NCBI RefSeq assembly: GCF_030813055.1
Contig: NZ_JAUSTW010000001.1
Span: 62,001-126,000, forward strand
Length of the DNA: 64,000 nt
Direction: 5' to 3'
Origin: Neobacillus ginsengisoli
Lineage (GTDB): Bacteria; Bacillota; Bacilli; Bacillales_B; DSM-18226
Shown: piece after piece, positions 1 to 8,486 of the stretch
How the letters are laid out: each line of letters begins with the position of its first letter
Numbering within the stretch: the first letter of the stretch is position 1
The notes under the pieces: generated by a model
The model's database searches: none
The model's input: only the letters and a program-made list of their open reading frames with translations
Told to the model about the DNA's origin: nothing
Made by a program: the position numbers and the translations under genes

Positions 1-136
1 CCTGTGTGTTTACCATAAGGGATTTTACTAAACGTTCCAATTGTTCACATTCTGCTACCGATCCACAACAATCCGTTTGATGATTGTTTAATATATCTTT
101 AAGTAATGTAACTTGGTCCTGATGACTTAATGGCAT
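1..136 (-). CDS. ytzH: YtzH-like protein (cut by left window edge)
   Basis: Reading the minus strand from the ATG at 136 gives an open frame to the window edge. It begins MPLSHQDQVTLLKDILNNHQ and contains DCCGSVAECEQLERLVKSLM, which I recognise as the start of the small Bacillus protein YtzH, normally about 90 residues. Only the first 45 or so codons are present. A purine-rich AAAGGGTG stands upstream of the ATG. It is divergent from trmB, as expected for this neighbourhood. The function of YtzH is unknown to me. Confidence 0.85.
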   Translation of the reverse strand, partial: MPLSHQDQVTLLKDILNNHQTDCCGSVAECEQLERLVKSLMVNTQ

Positions 137-164
137 GAAAGCACACCCTTTCAAGTGAATATTA

Positions 165-197
165 AAAAGAATTCACAGTTAGGTTGTGAATTCTTTT
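165..197. terminator. Terminator-like hairpin in the ytzH/trmB divergent region
   Basis: A 13-bp perfect stem (AAAAGAATTCACA / TGTGAATTCTTTT) with a 7-nt loop and T-runs on both sides. It lies between two divergent genes, so it is not at the 3' end of either. On the minus strand it would sit in the ytzH leader. Confidence 0.6.
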
Positions 198-255
198 TTT
201 GTTTATTCATTTTTTAAATTTGTATTTTTAACAGGAATGGCTTGCAAGTGTTTAG

Positions 256-284
256 TTTGAATGTTATGTTTTGAACGATATTAT
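256..284 (+). promoter_or_regulatory. Putative sigma-A promoter of trmB
   Basis: TTTGAA (256-261), 17-bp spacer, TATTAT (279-284). The predicted transcription start falls almost at the AGGAGTG ribosome-binding site, so the leader would be very short. Motif match only. Confidence 0.4.
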
Positions 285-301
285 TTTTTAGGAGTGTCAA
301 A

Positions 302-943
302 ATGCGACTTAGGAATAAACCTTATGCGAAGGATAAAATAGAGCAGCATCCCCAATATATAGTAGCAAACCCTGAACTGTATAAAGGCAAATGGAATGAA
401 GTATTTGAAAATGGCCAGCCGCTTCATATTGAAGTCGGTACTGGAAAAGGCCGTTTCGTTACAGAAATGGCAAAAGCCAATCCGCATATAAATTATATGG
501 GTATTGAGCTATATAATAGCGTCATCGTCGCGGCGTTGGATCGGTTAATTGAAGCCGATTTACCAAATTTAAAGCTGTTAAATGTAAATGCTAGTGATTT
601 AGAAAAATACTTTGAGAAAAATGATGTGGACAGGGTTTATTTGAACTTTTCTGACCCATGGCCAAAGGTTCGTCATGAAAAAAGGCGTTTAACCTATAAA
701 GATTTTCTAAAACTTTACGAAAATATTATGGTTGATGGCGGCGAAATTCACTTTAAAACAGATAACCAAGGCTTATTTGAATATTCTTTAATGAGCTTTT
801 CTGAATATGGATTATTATTGAAATATGTAAGCCTTGATTTTCATAAAAGTGATTACCAAGGAAACATCATGACTGAATATGAACAGAAATTTTCTGAAAT
901 AGGCAACCGTATTTACCGTTGCGAAGTAAAATATCAAAATTAA
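302..943 (+). CDS. trmB: tRNA (guanine-N7-)-methyltransferase TrmB
   Basis: TrmB methylates G46 of tRNAs to m7G using S-adenosylmethionine in the cytoplasm. The 213-residue protein starts [11 protein letters not shown], has the SAM-binding segment [10 protein letters not shown] near residues 46-55, and the substrate motif [16 protein letters not shown] near 116-131, all diagnostic of the family. Length is normal. AGGAGTG precedes the ATG at a suitable distance. It stands alone between a divergent ytzH and its own terminator, in the same place as ytmQ of B. subtilis. Confidence 0.97.
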   Translation: MRLRNKPYAKDKIEQHPQYIVANPELYKGKWNEVFENGQPLHIEVGTGKGRFVTEMAKANPHINYMGIELYNSVIVAALDRLIEADLPNLKLLNVNASDLEKYFEKNDVDRVYLNFSDPWPKVRHEKRRLTYKDFLKLYENIMVDGGEIHFKTDNQGLFEYSLMSFSEYGLLLKYVSLDFHKSDYQGNIMTEYEQKFSEIGNRIYRCEVKYQN

Positions 944-949
944 TTAGTT

Positions 950-978
950 GGACAGTTCATTACCTGAGCTGTCCTTTT
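950..978 (+). terminator. Rho-independent terminator after trmB
   Basis: GGACAG and CTGTCC pair around a small inner TCA/TGA stem, followed by TTTTT at 974-978. Confidence 0.75.
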
Positions 979-1031
979 TCATTCTCATAAATATCTCACA
1001 ATGATAAAATAATGAGGAGGGGGAGAAGCAC

Positions 1032-1871
1032 ATGGAAACGTTACAAATTGGAAATGTTTCACTGACCTGGTTATCCGGTGGGGTGACGAACCTCGATGGA
1101 GGTGCCATGTTTGGTGTTGTACCGAAAGGGCTATGGTCTAAGAAGTATCCACACAATGAAAAGAACCAAATCGAATTGTCTACAGACCCCATTTTAATTC
1201 AAATGGATGGGAAAACTATTTTGGTTGAATCCGGAATTGGAAAAGGAAAATTAAGCGAAAAGCAATTAAGAAACTATGGCGTTACAAGAGAATCAGAATT
1301 GGAAGCTTCTCTGGGGAAAATTGGGTTAAACCCTGAAAAAATTGATTATGTTCTGATGACACATCTTCATTTTGATCATGCTTGCGGTTTGACTGGTCTT
1401 GTAGGAGGTAAGTATGTTTCAACCTTCCCGAATGCCCAAATTATTACTTCCCACATTGAATGGGACGAGATGAGAAACCCAAATATCCGTTCAAAAAATA
1501 CATACTGGAAAGAAAATTGGGAAGCGATTGAAAATCAGGTTGTCAATTTTGAGGAATCATGGAAAATGGGGCCAATAAGTATGTATCATACCGGCGGACA
1601 TAGTGATGGCCATTCGATTTTAATCATTGAAGATGGCGAAGAGATGGCCATTCACATGGCAGATCTTATGCCCACCCATGCCCATCGAAATAGTTTATGG
1701 GTCATGGCTTATGATGATTACCCAATGGACTCCATTGCGGCAAAAGAAAAATGGGTAAGCCATGCATTAAAGCGTAACGCTTGGTTTACATTTTATCATG
1801 ATGCTTTTTATCGTGCTGTAAAATGGGGAGAAGACGGTCAAATAGTAAAAAGTATAAAAAGACAGGGATAA
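1032..1871 (+). CDS. ytnP: Metallo-beta-lactamase-fold lactonase-like hydrolase YtnP
   Basis: A 279-residue member of the metallo-beta-lactamase fold. The metal-binding HLHFDHACG lies near residues 111-119, with a later H ([10 protein letters not shown], about 186-195) and D ([11 protein letters not shown], about 207-217). In B. subtilis YtnP is reported as a lactonase-homologous quorum-quenching enzyme; the substrate here cannot be read from sequence. The start is the ATG after GAGGAGGGGGAG. It is monocistronic and faces ytzB across two terminator hairpins. Confidence 0.85.
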   Translation: METLQIGNVSLTWLSGGVTNLDGGAMFGVVPKGLWSKKYPHNEKNQIELSTDPILIQMDGKTILVESGIGKGKLSEKQLRNYGVTRESELEASLGKIGLNPEKIDYVLMTHLHFDHACGLTGLVGGKYVSTFPNAQIITSHIEWDEMRNPNIRSKNTYWKENWEAIENQVVNFEESWKMGPISMYHTGGHSDGHSILIIEDGEEMAIHMADLMPTHAHRNSLWVMAYDDYPMDSIAAKEKWVSHALKRNAWFTFYHDAFYRAVKWGEDGQIVKSIKRQG

Positions 1872-1876
1872 TTAAA

Positions 1877-1905
1877 GAGAGCCGCAACAAATAGGAACGG
1901 CTCTC
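1877..1905. terminator. Terminator hairpin after ytnP
   Basis: GAGAGCCG pairs with CGGCTCTC across a 13-nt loop, followed by CTTTAA on the plus strand. Confidence 0.55.
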
Positions 1906-1920
1906 CTTTAAGGTTATGAT

Positions 1921-1956
1921 AGAGCCCGTTTATTAATAAACTAATAAACGGGCTCT
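1921..1956. terminator. Strong hairpin between ytnP and ytzB
   Basis: A 15-bp perfect stem (AGAGCCCGTTTATTA with its complement) around a 6-nt loop. It overlaps the ytzB stop codon, so it may serve the ytzB 3' end on the minus strand. Confidence 0.6.
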
Positions 1957-2276
1957 TGGGCTTTTCTTAATTCCCGTACATCCAGCAGAGTTCCTGTAGA
2001 GGCATCTGCAATAAATTCATATTGTTCATTTTCACCATTGTTTACTTTGGAAATTCCACCCTTATAAACATGATAATGAATTTGTTGTTTTTCATACGGT
2101 TCGGTTTTCATATGGATCCAGGACCCGCTAATAGGGCCATTTTGTTTAAATTGTTTTCTTACATGATCCAATACTTTTTCCGGTGAAACAACTGATTTAG
2201 TTGAGATGATTTCCTTGACGGCATAACCACCGATTACACCAACTGTTGCACCAAGGATAAATGATTTCCAGTTCAT
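1941..2276 (-). CDS. ytzB: PepSY-domain small membrane-anchored protein YtzB
   Basis: About 111 residues. An N-terminal hydrophobic segment (SFILGATVGVIGGYAV) could be a signal anchor. It is followed by a PepSY-like region (VLDHVRKQF … YEFIADASTGTLLDVREL). PepSY domains are often linked to protease inhibition or extracytoplasmic regulation, but the role here is unknown. Two ATG codons are adjacent; the second (2276) sits six bases from GGAGG, whereas the first is only three away, so I choose the second. Its position between ytnP and ytoP matches B. subtilis. Confidence 0.75.
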   Translation of the reverse strand: MNWKSFILGATVGVIGGYAVKEIISTKSVVSPEKVLDHVRKQFKQNGPISGSWIHMKTEPYEKQQIHYHVYKGGISKVNNGENEQYEFIADASTGTLLDVRELRKAQEPVY

Positions 2277-2458
2277 CATAGACCTCCAAAATATTTATTT
2301 GGAAAAGAGAATCATCTTACTTGAATCTCTTTTTAGTATATCGTATTTGAAGAGGGGAAGATATTATTACATAATTAAACGGAATGGATGGTAAGCGGCT
2401 CAAAATATCTGTAAAATTAAACTATACATAAAGTAAACTAACCAAAAGGAGCCTGAAA

Positions 2459-3532
2459 ATGAACGAGCAAACCTTAAAGCTTTTCCACGCCTTAACAGAG
2501 CTTCCCGGAGCCCCCGGGAATGAGCATTTAGTGAGAAATTTTATGCAGGAACAATTATCTCTATATGCAGATGAAATTGTCCGTGATAAACTAGGCGGTA
2601 TTTTTGGTGTAAGAAAAGGAATTGAAAATGGGCCAACAGTCATGGTAGCAGGTCATATGGATGAAGTAGGTTTTATGGTGACGGGCATTACAGATAACGG
2701 AATGCTGCGTTTTCAACCGCTTGGCGGCTGGTGGAGCCAAGTTCTGTTAGCGCAACGTGTCCAAATTATGACTAAAAATGGGCCTGTCATTGGTGTTGTG
2801 GGCAGCATCCCGCCGCATCTTCTTGATGAAGCAAAACGTAGCAAGCCGATGGAAATTTCCAATATGCTGATCGATATTGGAGCAGATGACCGTGAGGATG
2901 CCGAGCGGATTGGCATTAAGCCCGGTCAAGCCATTTTGCCGATTTGCCCATTTACTCCGATGGCCAATGAGAAGAAAATTTTGGCGAAAGCTTGGGATAA
3001 TCGCTACGGCTGTGGTTTAGCAATCGAACTGCTGCAAGAATTAAAAAATGAAACTTTGCCAAACACCCTCTATTCCGGTGCAACTGTTCAAGAAGAAGTG
3101 GGATTACGCGGTGCTCAAACTGCGGCAAATATGATTAAACCCGATATCTTTTTTGCCCTTGATGCCAGCCCTGCTAATGATATGTCAGGAAGTAAAACTG
3201 AATTTGGTCAATTAGGTAAAGGAGCTCTTTTACGTATTCTTGATAAATCGATGGTAACCCATCGGGGAATGAAGGAGTTTGTTCTTGATACAGCCGAAAC
3301 TCATAAAATTCCCTACCAATATTTTGTATCACAAGGCGGAACGGATGCTGGACGTGTTCACCTTTCCAATGAGGGTATTCCAAGTGCCGTGGTCGGTATT
3401 TGTTCACGTTATATTCATACCCATGCATCTATTGTTCATATTGATGATTATGCCGCCGCAAAAGAATTAATAGTCAGGCTCGTTAAAGCTTGTGATAAAT
3501 CAACTGTTGATGCAATCAAAGCAAACAGCTAA
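2459..3532 (+). CDS. ytoP: M42 family glutamyl/deblocking aminopeptidase YtoP
   Basis: A 357-residue M42 metallopeptidase, which in this family forms large oligomers that trim N-terminal residues from peptides. Visible motifs include [12 protein letters not shown] near 62-73 (first metal His/Asp), [11 protein letters not shown] near 179-189 (bridging Asp), [10 protein letters not shown] near 210-219 (catalytic and metal Glu) and ALDASPA near 234-240. AAAAGGAG precedes the ATG. A short hairpin follows the stop before the DUF84 gene. Confidence 0.92.
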   Translation: MNEQTLKLFHALTELPGAPGNEHLVRNFMQEQLSLYADEIVRDKLGGIFGVRKGIENGPTVMVAGHMDEVGFMVTGITDNGMLRFQPLGGWWSQVLLAQRVQIMTKNGPVIGVVGSIPPHLLDEAKRSKPMEISNMLIDIGADDREDAERIGIKPGQAILPICPFTPMANEKKILAKAWDNRYGCGLAIELLQELKNETLPNTLYSGATVQEEVGLRGAQTAANMIKPDIFFALDASPANDMSGSKTEFGQLGKGALLRILDKSMVTHRGMKEFVLDTAETHKIPYQYFVSQGGTDAGRVHLSNEGIPSAVVGICSRYIHTHASIVHIDDYAAAKELIVRLVKACDKSTVDAIKANS

Positions 3533-3546
3533 TAAAGAAGAGCTTT

Positions 3547-3568
3547 GGAGGCATTCAATGATGCCTCC
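3547..3568 (+). terminator. Weak terminator or attenuator after ytoP
   Basis: An 8-bp perfect GGAGGCAT/ATGCCTCC stem with a 6-nt loop and a poor T-tail, 15 bases after the ytoP stop. It could reduce read-through into the DUF84 gene. Confidence 0.4.
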
Positions 3569-3601
3569 TTTATACGTTCATTGAAGGAGATTTTAAATCG
3601 T

Positions 3602-4126
3602 ATGAAAATAATCATCGGATCAAAAAACCCGGCAAAAATTACCGCTGTAAAGAATGCCTTTTCTGAAAAGGAACTTGAATTCATTTCCTTAGATATTCCT
3701 TCAGGGGTTAATGCCCAGCCTTTTTCAGACGAAGAAACGATAAATGGAGCCGTGAATCGGGCCGTTGAAGCTTTAAAAAAAGGGAAAGGTGAAATTGGAA
3801 TAGGACTCGAAGGAGGAGTGCAAGAAACAAAGCGGGGAATGCTGATATGTAACTGGGGCGCCCTTGCCGCAAACGATATTGAACCGATTATTGCCGGTGG
3901 AGCCAGATTTATTCTCCCGGAAGAAGTGGCCATAAGAGTAAGATCAGGAGAAGAGCTTGGGCCTGTAATGGATGATTATGCCAAAATACAAAATGTAAGG
4001 AAGCATGAAGGCGCTATCGGCATTTTTACAAATGGGCTAATTAATCGCGTTGATATGTTTACCCATCTTATGAACATCCTCGTCGGCCAATATCAATATA
4101 AAAAAAAATCTCTTGAAAATCAGTAA
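3602..4126 (+). CDS. DUF84 family (inosine/xanthosine triphosphatase-like) protein
   Basis: 174 residues beginning MKIIIGSKNPAKITAVKNAF, typical of the DUF84/YjjX group of non-canonical purine NTP phosphatases, thought to clean ITP/XTP from the nucleotide pool. EGGVQE and WGALA segments near the centre fit the family. The open frame extends upstream, but the ATG at 3602 is preceded by GAAGGAGA and begins exactly at the conserved residue, so I use it. It follows ytoP after a hairpin and may be partly co-transcribed. Confidence 0.82.
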   Translation: MKIIIGSKNPAKITAVKNAFSEKELEFISLDIPSGVNAQPFSDEETINGAVNRAVEALKKGKGEIGIGLEGGVQETKRGMLICNWGALAANDIEPIIAGGARFILPEEVAIRVRSGEELGPVMDDYAKIQNVRKHEGAIGIFTNGLINRVDMFTHLMNILVGQYQYKKKSLENQ

Positions 4127-4150
4127 CATTTTTTATGAGGAAAAATTTTT

Positions 4151-4174
4151 TTCGACAACAAAAAATCGACAAAA
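4151..4174. promoter_or_regulatory. Two 0A-box-like sites upstream of the small lipoprotein
   Basis: On the minus strand the segment reads TTGTCGAA (4151-4158) and TTTTGTCGAT (4165-4174), about 14-15 bp apart. Both resemble the Spo0A box TTTGTCRAAA. The local A/T tracts make chance matches likely. Confidence 0.2.
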
Positions 4175-4225
4175 AGTCTTGTCTTTTAAATATTATGGAA
4201 GGTATAGTGGAGGTAGGACTATTGG

Positions 4226-4327
4226 ATGATTAGGGAGGAAAGAAAGCTGAACTTCTTCAAACCCATTCTTATATTGATGATATCAGTTCTGGTATTAAGT
4301 GCCTGCAGCAATTCATTAAAAACATAA
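4226..4327 (+). CDS. Tiny lipoprotein (33 residues), probably truncated
   Basis: ATG at 4226, spaced correctly behind GGAGGTAGG. The product is a charged N-terminus (MIREERK), a hydrophobic stretch (PILILMISVLVL) and a lipobox LSAC with Cys27, then only six residues before TAA. It therefore looks like a lipoprotein signal peptide that has lost its mature domain. Known small lipoproteins do exist, so a functional micro-protein cannot be excluded. It sits in a 420-bp stretch with no other intact gene. Confidence 0.45.
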   Translation: MIREERKLNFFKPILILMISVLVLSACSNSLKT

Positions 4328-4328
4328 A

Positions 4329-4533
4329 GTAAAATGACTGTTAAAACCGTGAAAACGGTTTTAAATGAAAAAGCCAAAAAGCCAAAAAGCCAAATAAAAA
4401 AATGAAAAAATTCAATTTTATTAAATTGGGAATCATAAGTGGAGCTTCACTTTTGTAATGTTGCATATAAATGGACTGAAAAGCTGTACGATTGATATGA
4501 TTAAATGGAAGCGACTTGAAGAATCAATTTAAA
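4329..4533 (+). pseudogene. Decayed short frames between the small lipoprotein and ytpP
   Basis: Two very short frames (MTVKTVKTVLNEK… and MKKFNFIKLGIISGASLL, stops at 4401 and about 4458) are joined by an ATGA overlap and lack clear ribosome-binding sites. A further frame reads VAYKWTEKLYD, then MIKWKRLEESI. The lysine-rich tandem KAKKPKSQ lies between. This looks like one small gene broken by stops and frameshifts; I do not recognise the parent. Confidence 0.25.
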
Positions 4534-4548
4534 CAGGGGGCATAGGAA

Positions 4549-4863
4549 TTGAAAAATTTAGAATCCATGGAGCAATTTGAGCAACTTCGAGATCAAGGTA
4601 AAACAATCTTTATGTTTTCAGCAGGCTGGTGTCCTGATTGCCGATTTATTGAACCGGTTCTTCCTGAAATTGAAGACAAATTTAAAGAATACACATTCAT
4701 CCATGTAGATCGTGATCAATTTATCGATTTATGCCAACAATTAGATGTGTATGGCATTCCAAGCTTTATCGGGTTTGAAAACGGTAAAGAACTTGGCCGC
4801 TTTGTAAGCAAGGATCGAAAAACTCAAGAAGAAATTGAAGGATTCATTACAGGTTTAAAATAA
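4549..4863 (+). CDS. ytpP: Thioredoxin-like protein YtpP
   Basis: 104-residue thioredoxin fold with the redox motif WCPDC (Cys28/Cys31) after FMFSAGW, and the cis-proline loop YGIPSFIGF near residues 66-74. It probably reduces or isomerises cytoplasmic disulfides; the partner is unknown. The start is TTG, preceded by CAGGGGG. It ends at a good terminator and precedes ytpQ, as in B. subtilis. Confidence 0.9.
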   Translation: MKNLESMEQFEQLRDQGKTIFMFSAGWCPDCRFIEPVLPEIEDKFKEYTFIHVDRDQFIDLCQQLDVYGIPSFIGFENGKELGRFVSKDRKTQEEIEGFITGLK

Positions 4864-4874
4864 ACTGGCAGTTT

Positions 4875-4908
4875 AACCTCCATCTTCTTTTGAGATGGAG
4901 GTTTTTAA
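4875..4908 (+). terminator. Rho-independent terminator after ytpP
   Basis: AACCTCCATCT pairs with AGATGGAGGTT around a short T-rich loop, followed by a T-run. Confidence 0.8.
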
Positions 4909-4947
4909 TGTAAAATATAACTTACAGCTCCTAAAGCGGAGGGATTA

Positions 4948-5745
4948 ATGATGAAAATGACTAGCAATAAAATGAAAAACGAATTAGAGACACGGCTGGC
5001 AAGAGATAACCGTGCCATTTCTTATGATCGTGAGAAAGATGTTTTTAGAATTGAAAATAAATCTACCGGTAAAGGAATTTCGATTTCATTATCAGGGATT
5101 GTAGCCAAATGGCATATTGAAAAAGAAAAAGCTATTGATGAGGTCGTTTATTATGTGGAAGAAGGGCTTAATGCCATGGAGGATCCAATCCGGCTAAGCG
5201 ATCATGAGAAACATATCTTTCCAGTTATTCGTTCAGCTTCTTTTCCGGTCGAAGCAGAAGAGGGGATCCCGTTTTTAATTGATGAGCATACAGCTGAAAC
5301 AAAAATCTATTATGCAGTGGATATGGGGAAAACCTATCGATTAATTGATTCCCGCGTGATGGAAAAGGAAGGTTGGGAAGCAAGCAGAATAAGGGAAATT
5401 GCATTATTTAATGCAAGGTCACTTCCCACGCCGTTAAAGGAAGATCAAGTGAGAGGGAATGTGTTTTATTTTCTTAACACAAATGATGGATACGATGCCA
5501 GCCGTATTTTAAATAAAGGCTTTTTGAATGAAATGAAAAAGCGGATAACCGGTACCATGGTTATTTCCATCCCGCATCAGGATGTATTGATTGTTGCTGA
5601 CGTCCTTAATAACACAGGCTATGATGTTTTAGCTCAAATGGCGATGAGCTTTTTTGCAAATGGACGTGTTCCGATAACGGCATTATCATTTATATACGAA
5701 AATGGAGAATTGGAGCCGATTTTTATTTTAGGAAAAAACAAGTAG
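4948..5745 (+). CDS. ytpQ: DUF1444 family protein YtpQ
   Basis: 265 residues beginning [20 protein letters not shown]. Length, opening and place after ytpP match the Bacillus YtpQ (DUF1444) family. No catalytic motif or membrane segment is evident and the function is unknown. The start is one of two adjacent ATGs behind GCGGAGGGA. In B. subtilis ytpR follows ytpQ, but here the next gene is sftA. Confidence 0.85.
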   Translation: MMKMTSNKMKNELETRLARDNRAISYDREKDVFRIENKSTGKGISISLSGIVAKWHIEKEKAIDEVVYYVEEGLNAMEDPIRLSDHEKHIFPVIRSASFPVEAEEGIPFLIDEHTAETKIYYAVDMGKTYRLIDSRVMEKEGWEASRIREIALFNARSLPTPLKEDQVRGNVFYFLNTNDGYDASRILNKGFLNEMKKRITGTMVISIPHQDVLIVADVLNNTGYDVLAQMAMSFFANGRVPITALSFIYENGELEPIFILGKNK

Positions 5746-5753
5746 TGAGAATG

Positions 5754-5783
5754 AAAAGGTCACTGTAAAGAGTGGTCTTTTTT
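5754..5783 (+). terminator. Rho-independent terminator after ytpQ
   Basis: AAAAGGTCACT pairs with AGTGGTCTTTT across GTAAAG; the 3' arm runs into a T-tract. Confidence 0.75.
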
Positions 5784-5818
5784 CATTGTAATTTTGAATT
5801 TATTTCCATATTATCTGT

Positions 5819-5851
5819 ATTTCGACTTATTCTGAGATTTTATGTCGAAAT
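5819..5851. promoter_or_regulatory. Inverted repeat upstream of sftA
   Basis: ATTTCGAC-N17-GTCGAAAT is a perfect 8-bp inverted repeat about 56 bp before the likely sftA start. The right half contains the Spo0A-box core TGTCGAA; the left half matches it in six of seven positions on the other strand. It may be an operator for a dimeric regulator. Confidence 0.35.
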
Positions 5852-5906
5852 TTTTGTAATTACTGATAGAATAGAATGATAGATGAAAGTAGAAAGAGTG
5901 ATAGTT

Positions 5907-8306
5907 TTGAGCTGGATCCAAAACTTTTTGCATTTTTTTATAAAAGAAGTTGAAGTGGAAGTTGAATTTGAGGAAGAACTGATAGTAGAAAAAAGTGTGA
6001 AAAAAGAAAAAAAAGAAAAAAAAGAGATTCTCCCGTATCCTAGCTGGAATGAGGGCGTTAAAGACATAGAAGCCAGGATTTCTTACCATTATCCAAAAGG
6101 AAATGTTTTATTTTCTTTTCCTGAAGAAATAATTAAGCCGAAGGAAGAACCAATCCGTAAAAGAAAAGAACGGCTCCCTGAAAAAGATATAACGGCTCCA
6201 ATTGACGTTCCATCAGTAAAAAAAGAAATTATTAAAACGAGAAATGAACAGTCTACTACAATGCGAAGGCCATTTCACCCAACTGAAATTCCTTCACCTG
6301 TTTTTGGATTTAACAGACCGAACAGTCCATCGAATATGACAGAATTAGTCGAGCATGAGCTTTGCCATTTTTTAAACAAAGATGCTGAAACTCAGATTGA
6401 TCCTTTACCTGTAAAGAATGATTTGAATACTGTAACTGAAGAAATAAAACCAAATAATCAACATTCTGATATTCCAATTAATTCACCTATTGAAATCAAC
6501 CAAAGTCAGTTTCATAAAGATGAAGAAGGGGTGTCTGCTGCAAAAGAACCTTTTTCGAATGAGTTAGAAAATCAAGATTCTCAAAAAGAAAATACGATAC
6601 CTATTCATTTTGAAGAAGTAGTTAAATCAGAATTGAAAGAGGATGCTGTGATTGGGCAACCTAGCCCGCCTGAACAGCCAAGACCAAGTCGAGCGCATTT
6701 GCCGTTTAATGTGATGATGCTAAAGCAAGATAAACAAAAATGGGAAGAAAGTAAGAGAAGAAGAGTCGAACAGCTGAGACCGATAATCCCAATAAGCACT
6801 CAGCAGGTTGAAAAGGCAATAGAAAGCATTCCGATTGTCGCGGAGCTTAAAGAAGAAAAACAGTCAGATGTTGATTCAAATTTATACGAGTTCCCGATTT
6901 CAGAGTTGTTAAATCCCCCTGTATCGGAAGAAAAGGATACAGAGTGGATCCAATTCCAAGAAGAGCTTTTAAATCAAACATTGCAAAATTTCAATGTCGG
7001 AGCCAGTGTTGTCAATGTAACACAGGGTCCCTCTGTTACCCGGTTTGAGGTTCAGCCGGAGCCAGGAGTAAAAGTTAACAAAGTAACGAATTTAAGCGAT
7101 GACATTAAGTTAAGCCTTGCTGCAAGAGATATTAGAATCGAAGCTCCTATCCCGGGGAAGCATACAATTGGGATAGAAGTGCCTAATCAAAAATCTAGAC
7201 CGGTTTTAATCAATGAAATTATTCAAAGCAATGTTTTTCGTGAATCACAATCGCCGTTAACGGCTGTGCTTGGTCTTGATATTTCCGGTAAACCGATTGT
7301 TACTGACCTGAAAAAAATGCCGCATGGATTAATTGCCGGTGCTACCGGCTCAGGAAAAAGTGTTTGTATTAATTCGATTTTAATTAGTCTATTATATAAA
7401 GCAAGTCCTGAAGATTTGAAGCTCTTACTCATAGACCCGAAGATGGTGGAGCTAGCGCCATATAATCGTATCCCTCATCTTGTCAGCCCGGTGATAACGG
7501 ATGTGAAGGCAGCGACGGCGGCATTAAAATGGGCAGTTGATGAAATGGAAAGACGGTATGAATTATTTGCGCATACAGGGGTTCGGGATATAAATCGCTT
7601 TAATGAACTGGCAATAACGCATAAACGGTATTCTGATAAGCTTCCGTTTATTGTCATTATCATTGATGAATTAGCGGATTTGATGATGATGTCACCCGCA
7701 GATGTTGAAGAAGCTATTTGCAGAATTGCCCAAAAAGCAAGGGCATGCGGAATTCATCTCATTGTTGCTACGCAAAGGCCATCTGTGGATGTCATTACAG
7801 GATTAATTAAAGCAAATATACCGACGAGGGTCGCTTTCTCCGTTTCATCCCAAGTCGATTCCAGAACGATTATTGATATTAGCGGTGCGGAAAAATTACT
7901 TGGCCGAGGTGATATGCTCTTTTTAGAAAATGGGTCTTCAAAGCCTGTCCGTCTCCAAGGAACGTTTGTGTCAGATGAAGAAATTGATATCGTTGTAGCC
8001 CATGTAAGAGAGCAGCGGGAGCCAGATTACTTGTTCGAACAGGAAGAGTTATTAAAAAAGGCACAAGTAACGGAAGAAGAAGATGAACTCTTTTATGAAG
8101 CCTGTGAGTTTATCATCGATCAAGGCGGTGCTTCCACATCCAGTTTACAAAGACGATTTAAAATTGGGTATAATCGTGCCGCACGATTAATGGATGTGCT
8201 GGAGAACCAAGGATACATATCCAGTGCAAAAGGAAGCAGACCCCGAGAGGTCTTAATCACAGAATCAGACTTAGAATCCATGCAAGATGCAAATTCAATT
8301 AGTTAA
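5907..8306 (+). CDS. sftA: DNA translocase SftA (FtsK/SpoIIIE family)
   Basis: SftA is a soluble septum-associated ATPase that moves chromosomal DNA away from the closing division septum. The C-terminal motor shows Walker A GATGSGKSV near residue 478 and Walker B IIIIDELADLMM near 584, then a winged-helix gamma domain (QGGASTSSLQRRFKIGYNRAARLMD) near 737-761. The N-terminal 300 residues are a charged, Pro/Glu-rich linker with no membrane segments, unlike SpoIIIE. I choose the TTG giving MSWIQNFLH, which resembles the known SftA N-terminus; an in-frame GTG (5898) and ATG (5883) lie upstream. At about 800 residues it is shorter than the B. subtilis protein, mostly in the linker. Confidence 0.93.
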   Translation: MSWIQNFLHFFIKEVEVEVEFEEELIVEKSVKKEKKEKKEILPYPSWNEGVKDIEARISYHYPKGNVLFSFPEEIIKPKEEPIRKRKERLPEKDITAPIDVPSVKKEIIKTRNEQSTTMRRPFHPTEIPSPVFGFNRPNSPSNMTELVEHELCHFLNKDAETQIDPLPVKNDLNTVTEEIKPNNQHSDIPINSPIEINQSQFHKDEEGVSAAKEPFSNELENQDSQKENTIPIHFEEVVKSELKEDAVIGQPSPPEQPRPSRAHLPFNVMMLKQDKQKWEESKRRRVEQLRPIIPISTQQVEKAIESIPIVAELKEEKQSDVDSNLYEFPISELLNPPVSEEKDTEWIQFQEELLNQTLQNFNVGASVVNVTQGPSVTRFEVQPEPGVKVNKVTNLSDDIKLSLAARDIRIEAPIPGKHTIGIEVPNQKSRPVLINEIIQSNVFRESQSPLTAVLGLDISGKPIVTDLKKMPHGLIAGATGSGKSVCINSILISLLYKASPEDLKLLLIDPKMVELAPYNRIPHLVSPVITDVKAATAALKWAVDEMERRYELFAHTGVRDINRFNELAITHKRYSDKLPFIVIIIDELADLMMMSPADVEEAICRIAQKARACGIHLIVATQRPSVDVITGLIKANIPTRVAFSVSSQVDSRTIIDISGAEKLLGRGDMLFLENGSSKPVRLQGTFVSDEEIDIVVAHVREQREPDYLFEQEELLKKAQVTEEEDELFYEACEFIIDQGGASTSSLQRRFKIGYNRAARLMDVLENQGYISSAKGSRPREVLITESDLESMQDANSIS

Positions 8307-8486
8307 TTTATGTCAGTGGACAAATAATATATAGTTTTGTGGTACTTAAATAGTTTTTATGAATAAACAGTGGTATAATAATTAAATGTTATTTTAAGAA
8401 TTTGATTCACTGTTATTGATAATTACCAAATACAGTAAGATGTCATATACTGTTTTACAGATAGACGTTGGTTGGAGGTTCTTTAC

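Noticed and set aside
5811..6089. Phe-rich minus-strand frame opposite the sftA start
   Set aside because: It is the complement of the Glu/Lys-rich SftA linker; no ribosome-binding site.
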